Below the pieces are notes generated by a model. It had not been told where the DNA came from and made no database searches. It saw nothing but the letters and a program-made list of their open reading frames with translations. From Planctomycetaceae bacterium (lineage in GTDB: Bacteria; Planctomycetota; Planctomycetia; Pirellulales; Pirellulaceae): 64,000 nt of DNA. Below, in pieces: positions 51,889 to 60,463 of the stretch. The position numbers and the translations under genes were made by a program. Numbering within the stretch: position 1 is the first letter of the stretch; each line of letters begins with the position of its first letter. The stretch is taken from NCBI GenBank assembly GCA_020638975.1, contig JACKHN010000011.1:251123-315122 (forward strand). The letters are read 5' to 3'.

Positions 51889-52628
51889 TACTTTGCATCG
51901 ATCACGCCGACTTGCAAGTCTCCGTCCGTATGCCACGGATCCCCACCGCCATTCTTTCCTGCTAACACTTGGTGAAACCCAACCACTTTGTACGAGTCGG
52001 CCAGCATGTTGGTCTGTTGGAGGTCAGTCATGAGTTTGTCGCGCTCAACGTCGACGTCGGACGCGATGTGGTGCGTGATCTGGCCTGTCGTGTGACTTAA
52101 GCCAACTCGTTCGTCGTAAGATGCCGATCCAATCCAGATCGGGCGACCGTCGTCATTCACGCGCACAGTACGCCAGAAGCGAACGTGATTGCGTTTGCTC
52201 GGATCGCCACCGACGGGCCGTTCGAAGGCGAGGTCTTCCTTCCGCCCGAACAGAAAGAGACTGCTGACGGGGGCTGCGTCATACGACCGCTTCAGGACCG
52301 TGTCTGCCGCGATCTTCAGATCGCTACGCAGTCCAAGTGGATTCGCGGCGAACCATTGTGCTGCGGCCATGATGTCTTTGACCTCCGTCTCGGTGCCGAT
52401 GAGACCGACATTCAGAGGATCCCCCGGATGACCATCACTTGTCTTCGTCAGTCGCGGATTATCGTCAAAAGTGGAATGATGCTTAGCGTAACGCGTCCAA
52501 CCGAACGGAATGATCAAGTAGGCCACGGCGAGATACAACGTCAGGACAACGGCGACGCAGAAGCCAGCAAGTCGCAGCGCGCCCGTTTGCCGCGATGGCA
52601 CCTTAGGCGAGGTTGATTCTGAGTCCAT
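51888..52628 (-). CDS. LssY_C-domain membrane-anchored protein
   Basis: The protein has 246 residues from the ATG at 52628; the longer frame (to 52775) adds 49 residues that look non-coding. A single hydrophobic helix (LAGFCVAVVLTLYLAVAYLIIP) leads to a periplasmic LssY_C domain (about 75-240): LNVGLIGTETEVKDIMAAA, YDAAPVSSLFLFGRKEDLAF, HVRFWRTVR and WIGSASYDERVGL. LssY_C is found alone or fused to PAP2 and membrane domains; function is unknown. The stop overlaps the start of the HupE-like gene, suggesting a coupled pair. Confidence 0.78.
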   Translation of the reverse strand: MDSESTSPKVPSRQTGALRLAGFCVAVVLTLYLAVAYLIIPFGWTRYAKHHSTFDDNPRLTKTSDGHPGDPLNVGLIGTETEVKDIMAAAQWFAANPLGLRSDLKIAADTVLKRSYDAAPVSSLFLFGRKEDLAFERPVGGDPSKRNHVRFWRTVRVNDDGRPIWIGSASYDERVGLSHTTGQITHHIASDVDVERDKLMTDLQQTNMLADSYKVVGFHQVLAGKNGGGDPWHTDGDLQVGVIDAK

Positions 52629-53143
52629 TGGTATTGCGACTACAACTCGCTCTCCGTGGTTTGGGTAGGTAGTATAGCTGCCACTGCAACAATCTCGTAA
52701 TGCCCAAGTCCATCGGCCACTCAAAACTCGACTCGAATTGCGAGCTTCCCTGAAGGGACCCTTACCGTTCACCAATCAATCATTTCAATCCACGATGCAC
52801 CGATCACCAGCGACCATCCTCATTGTCCGGCGGATCGACCGAAAATTTGAAGCGTTGCCGAATCGCATGTAAGTTGAAGAAACCTGGAAACGCCGACTCG
52901 TCCTTTTCGCTTTCGCAGTGTCTTCACAAACACGCGAGAGTTGAATGGGGGGGGCCGCGAACGATAATCTGAAAGTCGAATTTACCCGAAATGGCACTTA
53001 CTGAGGTAGTAAGTGGCTTTGGCCCGTCCTTTCACCCCGATATAAGCTACGATTGCGGAATAGAGACTTCGATTCAAATCCCGCGGCTGAGACCGCGCAT
53101 TCTGCGCACGACCGCGCTGCCTACCCTCGATCTGGAGTGCACC
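52629..53143. other. Intergenic region between divergent genes
   Basis: This 515-base stretch separates the LssY_C gene (minus) from the SgcJ-like gene (plus) and presumably holds both promoters. A run of G (GGGGGGGG) lies near 52950. No RNA gene, repeat or protein-like frame was recognised. Confidence 0.4.
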
Positions 53144-54085
53144 GTGAGAAACAACTTGTGTTTAGTTTTGTACATGACTCTGGTCATGCTTGGCCAAGGC
53201 ACCATTTGCTGTATCGGCCAAGAGGCTGAATCGCCGGAAGCTGGCGGTGACCCGCCAGCCCAACGCAGTGATTCGTCTGCCGAACTGGCAGCGATTCGCG
53301 CCGGGTCCGAGGCCTTTGTAGAGGCTTTCAATACCAGGGATGCCAAAGCCGTCGCGGCATTGTGGACGGAGGGCGGCGAGTATTCCGACGAGTCCGGACG
53401 CAGCTTTGTGGGACGCGATGCGATTGAAGCCGGCTACGCTCAGTTCTTTGCCGAAGGCCCCAAAGTCACGATGCGGGTCATGATCGATTCTTTACGGATG
53501 TTGAGCGACGGCGCGGCGATCGAAGATGGACGAGCAGTGATTGATCCACCGCCGGCAGGTGCTCCAGCCATCAGCAAGTACACGGTCGTTCACGTTAAAG
53601 TAGACGGCAAATGGCTGATGGCTTCAGTCCGCGACTCGCGAATCGAGACTCCGTCGGCTTTTCGAAACGTTGCCGACCTGGAATGGCTGATCGGCACTTG
53701 GATTGCGGAAGAGCATGGTGCGACGATCACGTCGGTTTGCAACTGGCTTGCCAACAAGAGCTTCGTGGAACGCCGCTACACGAGTGCTCACGCCGATGGT
53801 ACGGAGACGTCGGGCGTCCAACTGATCGGTTGGAATCCTATGGACGGTCATGTGCAGTCATGGGATTTCAGCCCCGATGGCGGGCACGCTGTCGGCCTCT
53901 GGTCGCCGCGAGAGGGTGGTTGGATCGCCGAGATGCGCGGAGTTACTGGCGATGGTGCCGAGACAACCTCGGTCAATACACTAACACGATTGGATGACAA
54001 CGCATACGTTTGGCAGTCAGTCCAGCGAACCATGGGCGGTATCGAGTTGGATGATACGGGAGAAGTCGTCTTGAAGCGTCAGTAA
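53144..54085 (+). CDS. Exported SgcJ/EcaC-family (SnoaL-like) protein
   Basis: The protein has 313 residues from a GTG at 53144, with GGAG 6 bases upstream. A signal peptide is seen (LCLVLYMTLVMLGQGTICC). An NTF2/SnoaL-like domain follows (about 45-165): AIRAGSEAFVEAFNTRDAKA, VAALWTEGGEYSD and GRDAIEAGYAQFF, with KYTVVHVKVDGKWLMASVRD. The C-terminal half (about 175-310; LEWLIGTWIAEEH, VQLIGWNPMDG) resembles a DUF1579-like lipocalin-type barrel. Its function is unknown. The glycine-rich protein gene follows 56 bases downstream. Confidence 0.82.
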   Translation: MRNNLCLVLYMTLVMLGQGTICCIGQEAESPEAGGDPPAQRSDSSAELAAIRAGSEAFVEAFNTRDAKAVAALWTEGGEYSDESGRSFVGRDAIEAGYAQFFAEGPKVTMRVMIDSLRMLSDGAAIEDGRAVIDPPPAGAPAISKYTVVHVKVDGKWLMASVRDSRIETPSAFRNVADLEWLIGTWIAEEHGATITSVCNWLANKSFVERRYTSAHADGTETSGVQLIGWNPMDGHVQSWDFSPDGGHAVGLWSPREGGWIAEMRGVTGDGAETTSVNTLTRLDDNAYVWQSVQRTMGGIELDDTGEVVLKRQ

Positions 54086-54141
54086 CTCACTCGTTGACGC
54101 CGCCAAATTCTGAAAACACCTATACACGGAGAAGAGTACTC

Positions 54142-55776
54142 ATGGTTCGACAATTTCTGCTTACGGCACTAACGGTGAGTCTGATGCTTTGCCTTCCTTT
54201 GGCCGACACTTGGGGTCGCGGTTTCGGCGGTGGTGGCGGCGGACGAGGTGGCGGTGGATTCAGTGGTGGTCGCAGCGGCGGTGGATTCGGCGGAGCGGGC
54301 GGCGGATTTAGCGGCGGCGGCGGTGGTCGTAGTTCTGGCGGCTTCGGAGGAGTGGGAGGAGGCGGATTGGGTGGAGCAGGCGGCGGTGGATTCAGCGGCT
54401 TCGGCGGAGCGGGCGGCGGACAAAGTCCCGGCGGCTTTGGTGGAGCTGGTGGTGGACGTAGCCCTAGCGGCGGCTTCGGTGGTTTCGGAGGAGCCAGCGG
54501 CGGACAAGGTCCACGCGGTGGCTTTGGTGGCAGCGCAGGTTTCGGCGGAGGAGCAGCGGGTGGCCAAGGTTTCGCTGGCGCAAGTGGACTGGGTGCTGGA
54601 CGCGGTGGCGTAGCGGGGCGCGGCGGAGGCTTCGGCGGCGGTGCGTCACGCGACAGTTTCGGTGATCGCTTTTCCGGCTCGGGCCCGAGCAGTAGCGAGC
54701 TAGGTAATTTCCTGGGAATCCCATCGGATGGTGGGATGCGCGACTTGAGTTCTACGACCGTCAATCGTAACACGAACATCAACCCAAACATCAATAACAA
54801 CCTTGGAAATAATAATTTCGAGGTGAATCGCGGCGCGGTCGAAGGCCCACGCGGTGGCTATGCTGCTGGTGGCAGCATCACCGGGCCGAACGACAATACC
54901 GCCTATCGCGGCGCGGCAGTGGGACCCAATGGGGGCGCGACCGCAGCACGAGGATTCGAGGGAGCAGGCGGAGCGAGTGGCATTCAAGCGGCTGCCCGTG
55001 GCCCCGGCGGGACGGTCGCCGCTGGTGGCGCCGTGCGGGGACCCAACGGAGGCGCGGCAGCACGCGGCGCAGTGGCTTCGCCGTTCGGTGCAGCAGCCGG
55101 ATTCGCAGCCGTGTCACCTTCGGGTCGCTATACATGCGCGTCTGCCGTTCGAGGAAACTATCACCACTGGGGCGTATACGGCGGAAGCTGGTACACTTCG
55201 CATCCCGGTGCCTGGTACGCAGCGGGTTGGGCGACTGGGGCGGTTTGGCGTGCAGCGACGTGGAATTCGGTCGGAGCTTGGATGAGCTACTATCCAACCG
55301 CGCCGGTCTACTACGACTATGGCAACACGGTGACGTACCAAGATAACAGCGTGTATGTGAATGGCCAGGACGTTGGCAGCACGGAGCAGTACTATGACCA
55401 AGCAAGCAGTCTGGCCACCGTCGGCGCGCAAGCCGACGCGTCCCCTGATGGCGATTGGATGCCGTTAGGCGTATTTGCTTTGACGAAGACCGATCAGACG
55501 AAATCCGACTTGACGGTCCAGTTAGCCGTCAACAAGCAAGGCATCATTCGCGGCAACTACACCGACGCTGCTACTGACAAGACGCAAGTGATCCAAGGAT
55601 CCGTCGACAAGCAATCGCAACGAGTCGCGTTCACGGTAGGTGACAACACAAAGAACGTCGTGGAAACGGGACTTTACAACCTGACCAAAGACGAAGCCCC
55701 GGCGCTGCTTCACTTCGGCCAAGACCGTACCGAGCAGTGGTTGTTGGTGCGGTTGAAGAACCCGGAAGCTCAATAG
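54142..55776 (+). CDS. Exported glycine-rich protein
   Basis: The protein has 544 residues from the ATG at 54142, with GGAGAAG upstream. After a signal peptide (LLTALTVSLMLCLPLADTWG) comes a stretch of about 170 residues almost wholly of Gly, Phe, Ser, Ala and Arg, in units like GGGGFSGG, GGFGGAGGG, GGFGGFGGASGG. The next part has Asn-rich (NRNTNINPNINNN) and Ala/Gly-rich GPNGG repeats, then a Tyr/Trp-rich section (HHWGVYGGSWYTSHPGAWY) and a compact C-terminal domain (about 440-540; SDLTVQLAVNKQGIIRGNY). It may be a surface or wall structural protein. The C-terminal domain could be an anchor or assembly unit. Confidence 0.82.
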   Translation: MVRQFLLTALTVSLMLCLPLADTWGRGFGGGGGGRGGGGFSGGRSGGGFGGAGGGFSGGGGGRSSGGFGGVGGGGLGGAGGGGFSGFGGAGGGQSPGGFGGAGGGRSPSGGFGGFGGASGGQGPRGGFGGSAGFGGGAAGGQGFAGASGLGAGRGGVAGRGGGFGGGASRDSFGDRFSGSGPSSSELGNFLGIPSDGGMRDLSSTTVNRNTNINPNINNNLGNNNFEVNRGAVEGPRGGYAAGGSITGPNDNTAYRGAAVGPNGGATAARGFEGAGGASGIQAAARGPGGTVAAGGAVRGPNGGAAARGAVASPFGAAAGFAAVSPSGRYTCASAVRGNYHHWGVYGGSWYTSHPGAWYAAGWATGAVWRAATWNSVGAWMSYYPTAPVYYDYGNTVTYQDNSVYVNGQDVGSTEQYYDQASSLATVGAQADASPDGDWMPLGVFALTKTDQTKSDLTVQLAVNKQGIIRGNYTDAATDKTQVIQGSVDKQSQRVAFTVGDNTKNVVETGLYNLTKDEAPALLHFGQDRTEQWLLVRLKNPEAQ

Positions 55777-55811
55777 GCTCGTGGCGGACATTCGTCCCCT
55801 GATCCAATGAC

Positions 55812-56189
55812 TTGTTAGATTTCAATACGCAGAATCACGGGTGTCCCGACCCGCGTACTGCACATCCCGACGTCACGCTGGACAAGCGTCGAGGTCGCGA
55901 AGCAGGGAGTTATTTCGCCGGACTCTGTGCTACTGACAGAACAAGGTTGCGTCTGGTCCTCGCCCATCTGAAACACATCGATTGCGGGATAACGCCGACC
56001 GCGAATGTTCTCAGCGACCCGCTTCACAACGCCGATCAGTACGAGATTCGCGACGGACAACTCGTTACCGTGATCAATGGCACGCCCTTTCATGTGACCG
56101 CTTACAAACTGGGTGACAAGTACTTTGCGGCACGCAGCTATGAATTCGGCTATGCCACGACGAGTTCGACGTCGCGCGTGAATGAGTGA
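55812..56189 (+). CDS. Possible small gene or remnant
   Basis: A 125-codon frame with protein-like C-terminal half: DPLHNADQYEIRDGQLVTVI, then FHVTAYKLGDKYFAARSYEF, ending GYATTSSTSRVNE. The first half looks less natural, so the true start may be later or the gene may be truncated. The start is a TTG; no strong ribosome site seen. No family recognised. The remainder of the 55777-56407 gap holds nothing else I can support. Confidence 0.35.
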   Translation: MLDFNTQNHGCPDPRTAHPDVTLDKRRGREAGSYFAGLCATDRTRLRLVLAHLKHIDCGITPTANVLSDPLHNADQYEIRDGQLVTVINGTPFHVTAYKLGDKYFAARSYEFGYATTSSTSRVNE

Positions 56190-56407
56190 AGCCCTGAATC
56201 GATTGCATTGTGGATTCCCGCAATCACACGCGCGTCGAAGGCACTTGTCTGAGTTTCCGAATGGACCATGGACAGTAGCCCTGGGATTCAGCCGAGGGAT
56301 TGGTAGGATAAACCGTTCCGATTCTCCAAAGGTGCGACACACGCTCACTCGTCGTCGCTTTCAATACCTCGAATCAGATTCTGAAACGGTTAAGGAACTA
56401 ATTCAAC

Positions 56408-58789
56408 ATGAAGCCTCAATCTCTGACGCTCGTCGTGCTCGCCGCAGTTCTCGTCATCGGTATCTCACCGACCTTGGTTCAGGCACAGACGTTTGTCGAC
56501 TTAGACAGTGTCCCGATTGACCGCACGGTCCTGCCGCTACAAGCTCCGTACAACAAGCCGATCACGGCGCTCGACGTTCGTGATGTCAAGGCACCGCCGG
56601 TCTTTCAGGTGCAGGCGCCAAAAGACGCACCGAACGTGGTCATCATCATGATCGACGATCTCGGTTTTGGAGGCACGAGCGCTTTCGGTGGTGTCATGTC
56701 AACGCCGACATTTGATCGACTGGCACGCGGTGGGTTGCGATACAACCAACTTCATTCGACCGCACTTTGCTCGCCAACTCGGCAGGCTTTGCTGACCGGT
56801 CGGAATCACCACAGCGTCAATATGGGTAGCATCACCGAGACGGCTACGGCTTACCCTGGCAACACCGGCGTTTTGCCGGCGGATTGTGCAAAGCTTCCAG
56901 AAATCCTCCGCCTCAACGGCTACAGCACGGCTCATTTCGGCAAGTGCCATGAAGTGGCCGCTTGGGAGATTAGCCCTTCCGGACCGCTGACACGGTGGCC
57001 GACGCTGAGTGGCTTCGACAAGTTTTACGGTTTCCTTGGTGGCGAGACGAATCAATGGTCGCCTGCCGTCTACGACGGCGTCACGCCGGTGGACGATCCG
57101 ACCAAGGGTGATCCGAACTACCACTTCATGAACGACATGACGACGCAGGCGATCAACTGGATCCGGGCTCAACAGTCGCTCACACCAGACAAGCCTTTCT
57201 TTACCTACTTCGTTCCCGGTGCCACGCATGCGCCGCATCATGTTCCCAAGTCCTACATCGAAAAGCAAAAGGGAAAGTTTGACGCCGGTTGGGACGTGAT
57301 TCGCAACCAGATCTTTGAAAATCAAAAGCGGCTCGGCGTGATCCCGGCGACCACTAAACTGGCGGACAAGCCGAAAGACATCAAAGACTGGGCCAACCTC
57401 ACTGCCGAAGAGCAGAAACTGTTCGCCCATCAGGCAGAAGTGTTTGCCGCTTACTTGGAGATGACGGACACTGAGATCGGGCGGTTGGTCAAGGCGATCG
57501 AGGATCTCGGGGAACTCGACAACACGTTGATCTTCTTTCTAGCCGGTGATAACGGAACTAGTGCCGAAGGCGGCATGAACGGCTTGTATAACGAGATGAC
57601 GTATTTCAACGGTGTGCAGGAGAAGATCGAAGACATGCTCTTGCATCTGGACGAATGGGGTGGTCCGAGCACGTATCCTCACATGGCGGCCGGTTGGGCA
57701 GTTTGCTTCGACTCGCCGTTCACTTGGACGAAGCAGGTCTGTTCTAACTACGGTGGGACTCGACAGGGCACGGTCATTCACTGGCCAGATCGAATCAAAT
57801 CTCAAAACGGACTGCGGCAGCAATGGCATCACGTGATCGACATCGCGCCCACCATCCTCGAGGCCGTCGGTTTACCACAACCCCGGATCGTCAACGGAGT
57901 TGGTCAACGCCCGATGGAAGGCGTGAGCATGATGTACACGTTCGACGAACCCCAAGCCGCCGACCGACATCTGGTCCAGTACTTCGAGATCTTTGGTAAC
58001 CGGGGCCTGTACTACGATGGCTGGTTTGCCGGCACGATCCATAAGGCACCTTGGGAAGGTGCACCACGTCACGTGTTTACCGAAGATGTCTGGGAGTTGT
58101 ATCACGTGGCTGAGGACTTCAGCATGTCGACAGATTTGTCGGCGAAGAACCCGGACAAGCTGAAAGAGTTGCAAGCGATGTTCCTTGCCGAAGCGGTGAA
58201 GTACAAAGTGCTTCCCCTCGACGACCGTTTTCTCGAACGCGTGAACTCGTTGTTAGCGGGTCGACCGGACATCATGGCAGGACGCAAAACATTGACCGTT
58301 TACGAGGGACTTGGCTTCCTGCCCGAAAATGATTTTATCAATACGAAGAACGCCTCGTTCGATATCGTTGCCGACGTTGAATCCAACGGCGAGATGACCA
58401 ATGGCGTGATTGTCAGTCAAGCGGGACGCTTTGGCGGTTGGAGCTTTTACGTGAAGGATGGCAAGCCGGTGTACGTCTACAATTTCCTCGGTCTCGATAG
58501 TTATGCCGTGAGGTCAGACACCGTGCTTCCGACGGGCAAGGCGACTATTAAGCTGGACTTCGCCTATGACGGACAGCCGAAACTTGGTGCGGGCGGCGTG
58601 GCGACGATCTATATCAACGACAAACAAGTCGGCTCTGGTCGGATTGAAAAAACCCAAGCGGGCGTCTTCTCAGCGGACGAAACGGCCAACGTCGGCATCG
58701 ACCGCGAAACATCGGTCTCGAAGGAGTACACGGAAGAAACCAGCAGGTTTACTGGCAAGATTGATAAGGTGGTAATTACGTTGAAATAG
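56408..58789 (+). CDS. Large exported arylsulfatase
   Basis: A 793-residue sulfatase starting at ATG 56408 with AAGGA upstream and a signal peptide (LTLVVLAAVLVIGISPTLVQA). Family marks are VVIIMIDDLGFGGTSAFGG, the activation site TALCSPTRQALLTGRNHHSV (Cys to formylglycine), the GYSTAHFGKCHEVAAWE segment, and LAGDNGTSAEGGMNG with a metal-binding Asp/Asn pair. The last 150 residues form a beta-sandwich (AGRFGGWSFYVKDGKPVYVY). Its length and order match large AtsA-type arylsulfatases. It would remove sulfate from aromatic or polymer substrates in the periplasm. The hydrolase at 58874 follows by 84 bases. Confidence 0.93.
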   Translation: MKPQSLTLVVLAAVLVIGISPTLVQAQTFVDLDSVPIDRTVLPLQAPYNKPITALDVRDVKAPPVFQVQAPKDAPNVVIIMIDDLGFGGTSAFGGVMSTPTFDRLARGGLRYNQLHSTALCSPTRQALLTGRNHHSVNMGSITETATAYPGNTGVLPADCAKLPEILRLNGYSTAHFGKCHEVAAWEISPSGPLTRWPTLSGFDKFYGFLGGETNQWSPAVYDGVTPVDDPTKGDPNYHFMNDMTTQAINWIRAQQSLTPDKPFFTYFVPGATHAPHHVPKSYIEKQKGKFDAGWDVIRNQIFENQKRLGVIPATTKLADKPKDIKDWANLTAEEQKLFAHQAEVFAAYLEMTDTEIGRLVKAIEDLGELDNTLIFFLAGDNGTSAEGGMNGLYNEMTYFNGVQEKIEDMLLHLDEWGGPSTYPHMAAGWAVCFDSPFTWTKQVCSNYGGTRQGTVIHWPDRIKSQNGLRQQWHHVIDIAPTILEAVGLPQPRIVNGVGQRPMEGVSMMYTFDEPQAADRHLVQYFEIFGNRGLYYDGWFAGTIHKAPWEGAPRHVFTEDVWELYHVAEDFSMSTDLSAKNPDKLKELQAMFLAEAVKYKVLPLDDRFLERVNSLLAGRPDIMAGRKTLTVYEGLGFLPENDFINTKNASFDIVADVESNGEMTNGVIVSQAGRFGGWSFYVKDGKPVYVYNFLGLDSYAVRSDTVLPTGKATIKLDFAYDGQPKLGAGGVATIYINDKQVGSGRIEKTQAGVFSADETANVGIDRETSVSKEYTEETSRFTGKIDKVVITLK

Positions 58790-58873
58790 AGTGTCGCAGC
58801 GAAGACATGTCGGGCTGTGCTGGACGTGTGCGCTAGCGCGATACGCATTGCATTGATGATGGTGGAGAAAACG

Positions 58874-60376
58874 ATGAAGTACATCACTCACGTTTGCGTC
58901 GTTTGTGGATGCCTCTTTTCTGCCACGATCGCATCGGCTGCTCCGTCGGTCGAAGCGGACGACACTGCAATTCTGAAAGCGGTTGAAGTCTCGCGAGAAT
59001 GGCTGGCGGCTAAGACCGAAGACCGTGCCGATTTGGAACCGCTCCTGGAAGAGTACAATCGCGACATTGACGCCGTCATCAACGAGATCATCCCCAAGGG
59101 CAACGACAACTACGCTGACATCAAGGGTTTTGAGGTCAAGGGTGATACGTTTTCGGTCCCCGAGCTGCTGCGCCGCAATCCGGATCATCCCTTCAATTAC
59201 TATGTGCCGCCCCACTACGATCCGGCAAAGAAGATGGGGCTGATTCTGTGGATGCACGGCGGCGGAACTTACAAGCCGGGCGCGAATGTGAAACGTCGGT
59301 CGGTAATCAACAAGATGGCTGAGTTGCGTGCGGGCGACTATATTCTTGTCGCTCCAGAGGCATGCCACGGCGTGAACTTTCCCGCAGGAGCAGTGCCGGA
59401 CAAGATGGCCGGGCGCTGGTCGGTGCCGGCGACAGAACGCTATCTGTCGGACATCATCAATGAGTTTATGCATCGATACAACATCGACCCCAACAGAATC
59501 GTATTGTGGGGATATTCGATGGGAGGTATCGGGGCGTGCAATCAAGCGATGCGAACGGATCGCTTTGCGGTTGTGGGGATCGGTGGATGTGCTTGGACTT
59601 ATGGCACGTTCGACACCATGCTGAACACACCCACCTTCATCTGGCACGGCAAGAACGATTCCTATTGGAACAGCAAAGAGGACTGCCGAAATCGACTCAC
59701 CGATGTCGCACACGCTCGTATCGCGAACGAGATTCTGACGGATTTGGGCTACGAGCATTTGTATATCGAAACGGATGGTGGGCATGATGATGTGAATTTC
59801 TTGAATGGGAAACCCGTCGACATCACCAGAGCCTATTTTTACGATGGCACAAAGGGTTACATGGTCGATAAGGTTCGAGATCCGTACGCGAAGCGAGTCA
59901 TCGCCATGACGCCGCGCGGTAATTATGAAAGCGTTGATCCGCTCACCAGCGGCGATGTGTTTTACCAGGCGGAGTCGCTGCACGACCGTTGGGTGAGCAT
60001 CGAGAAGTACACGCCGGGACCGGTGCCTGTGGACTTCATCATCAAAAGGGGCGAGACCCGAAAGGCCGAGTCCTATCAGGAGTGGGCCGACTATTCTGCA
60101 ACACGCAGTCGTAGCTCTTTCAATGGTGCCCGAATCGACATCGAGAACTTGGGCAACAATCGATTCCGCGCCACGACAAAGCATGTGGACGCCTACAGCA
60201 TCTGGCTGCATTCGAAAATGGTGGATTTTGATCACCCGATTGAAGTCACGACGAACGGCGTGACCACGGAGTACACCTGCAAACCGAACTTGCTGACAGC
60301 GCTCAGGAGCTATGAACGAAAGAACGATTGGGGACTGATATATTCGGCACGGATTGCCGTGCAAACCACTCGGTAG
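58874..60376 (+). CDS. Exported alpha/beta-hydrolase, esterase-like
   Basis: The product has 500 residues from the ATG at 58874, with GGTGGAGA upstream. A signal peptide is present (YITHVCVVCGCLFSATIASA). The alpha/beta-hydrolase marks are LILWMHGGGTYKPG (oxyanion region), LWGYSMGGIGACNQAM (nucleophile Ser) and ETDGGHDDVNFLNG (His). A C-terminal beta-rich extension (about 350-500) is present. The fold is like Fes/poly-depolymerase type esterases. It lies directly downstream of the arylsulfatase, so both may handle the same sulfated ester polymer; this is inference. Confidence 0.83.
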   Translation: MKYITHVCVVCGCLFSATIASAAPSVEADDTAILKAVEVSREWLAAKTEDRADLEPLLEEYNRDIDAVINEIIPKGNDNYADIKGFEVKGDTFSVPELLRRNPDHPFNYYVPPHYDPAKKMGLILWMHGGGTYKPGANVKRRSVINKMAELRAGDYILVAPEACHGVNFPAGAVPDKMAGRWSVPATERYLSDIINEFMHRYNIDPNRIVLWGYSMGGIGACNQAMRTDRFAVVGIGGCAWTYGTFDTMLNTPTFIWHGKNDSYWNSKEDCRNRLTDVAHARIANEILTDLGYEHLYIETDGGHDDVNFLNGKPVDITRAYFYDGTKGYMVDKVRDPYAKRVIAMTPRGNYESVDPLTSGDVFYQAESLHDRWVSIEKYTPGPVPVDFIIKRGETRKAESYQEWADYSATRSRSSFNGARIDIENLGNNRFRATTKHVDAYSIWLHSKMVDFDHPIEVTTNGVTTEYTCKPNLLTALRSYERKNDWGLIYSARIAVQTTR

Positions 60377-60463
60377 GTTGGCTCATCTCCACGGCACGTG
60401 GGAACCAGCGTAGCTCGTCTCGCTCATTCCGATGATCTCATGCGTTAATCGAGGACTGGCACC

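Noticed and set aside
54120..54800. Proline-rich minus-strand frame, and other frames across the glycine-rich gene
   Set aside because: These follow automatically from the GGC/GGT repeats of the glycine-rich gene on the other strand. Only the plus frame has a signal peptide and a folded C-terminal domain.
58670..60364. 564-codon open frame on the minus strand
   Set aside because: It lies wholly antisense to the esterase-like gene and the end of the arylsulfatase. Its composition (many His/Arg/Val runs, no domain) is that of a shadow frame; the plus-strand gene has a signal peptide, ribosome site and catalytic motifs.
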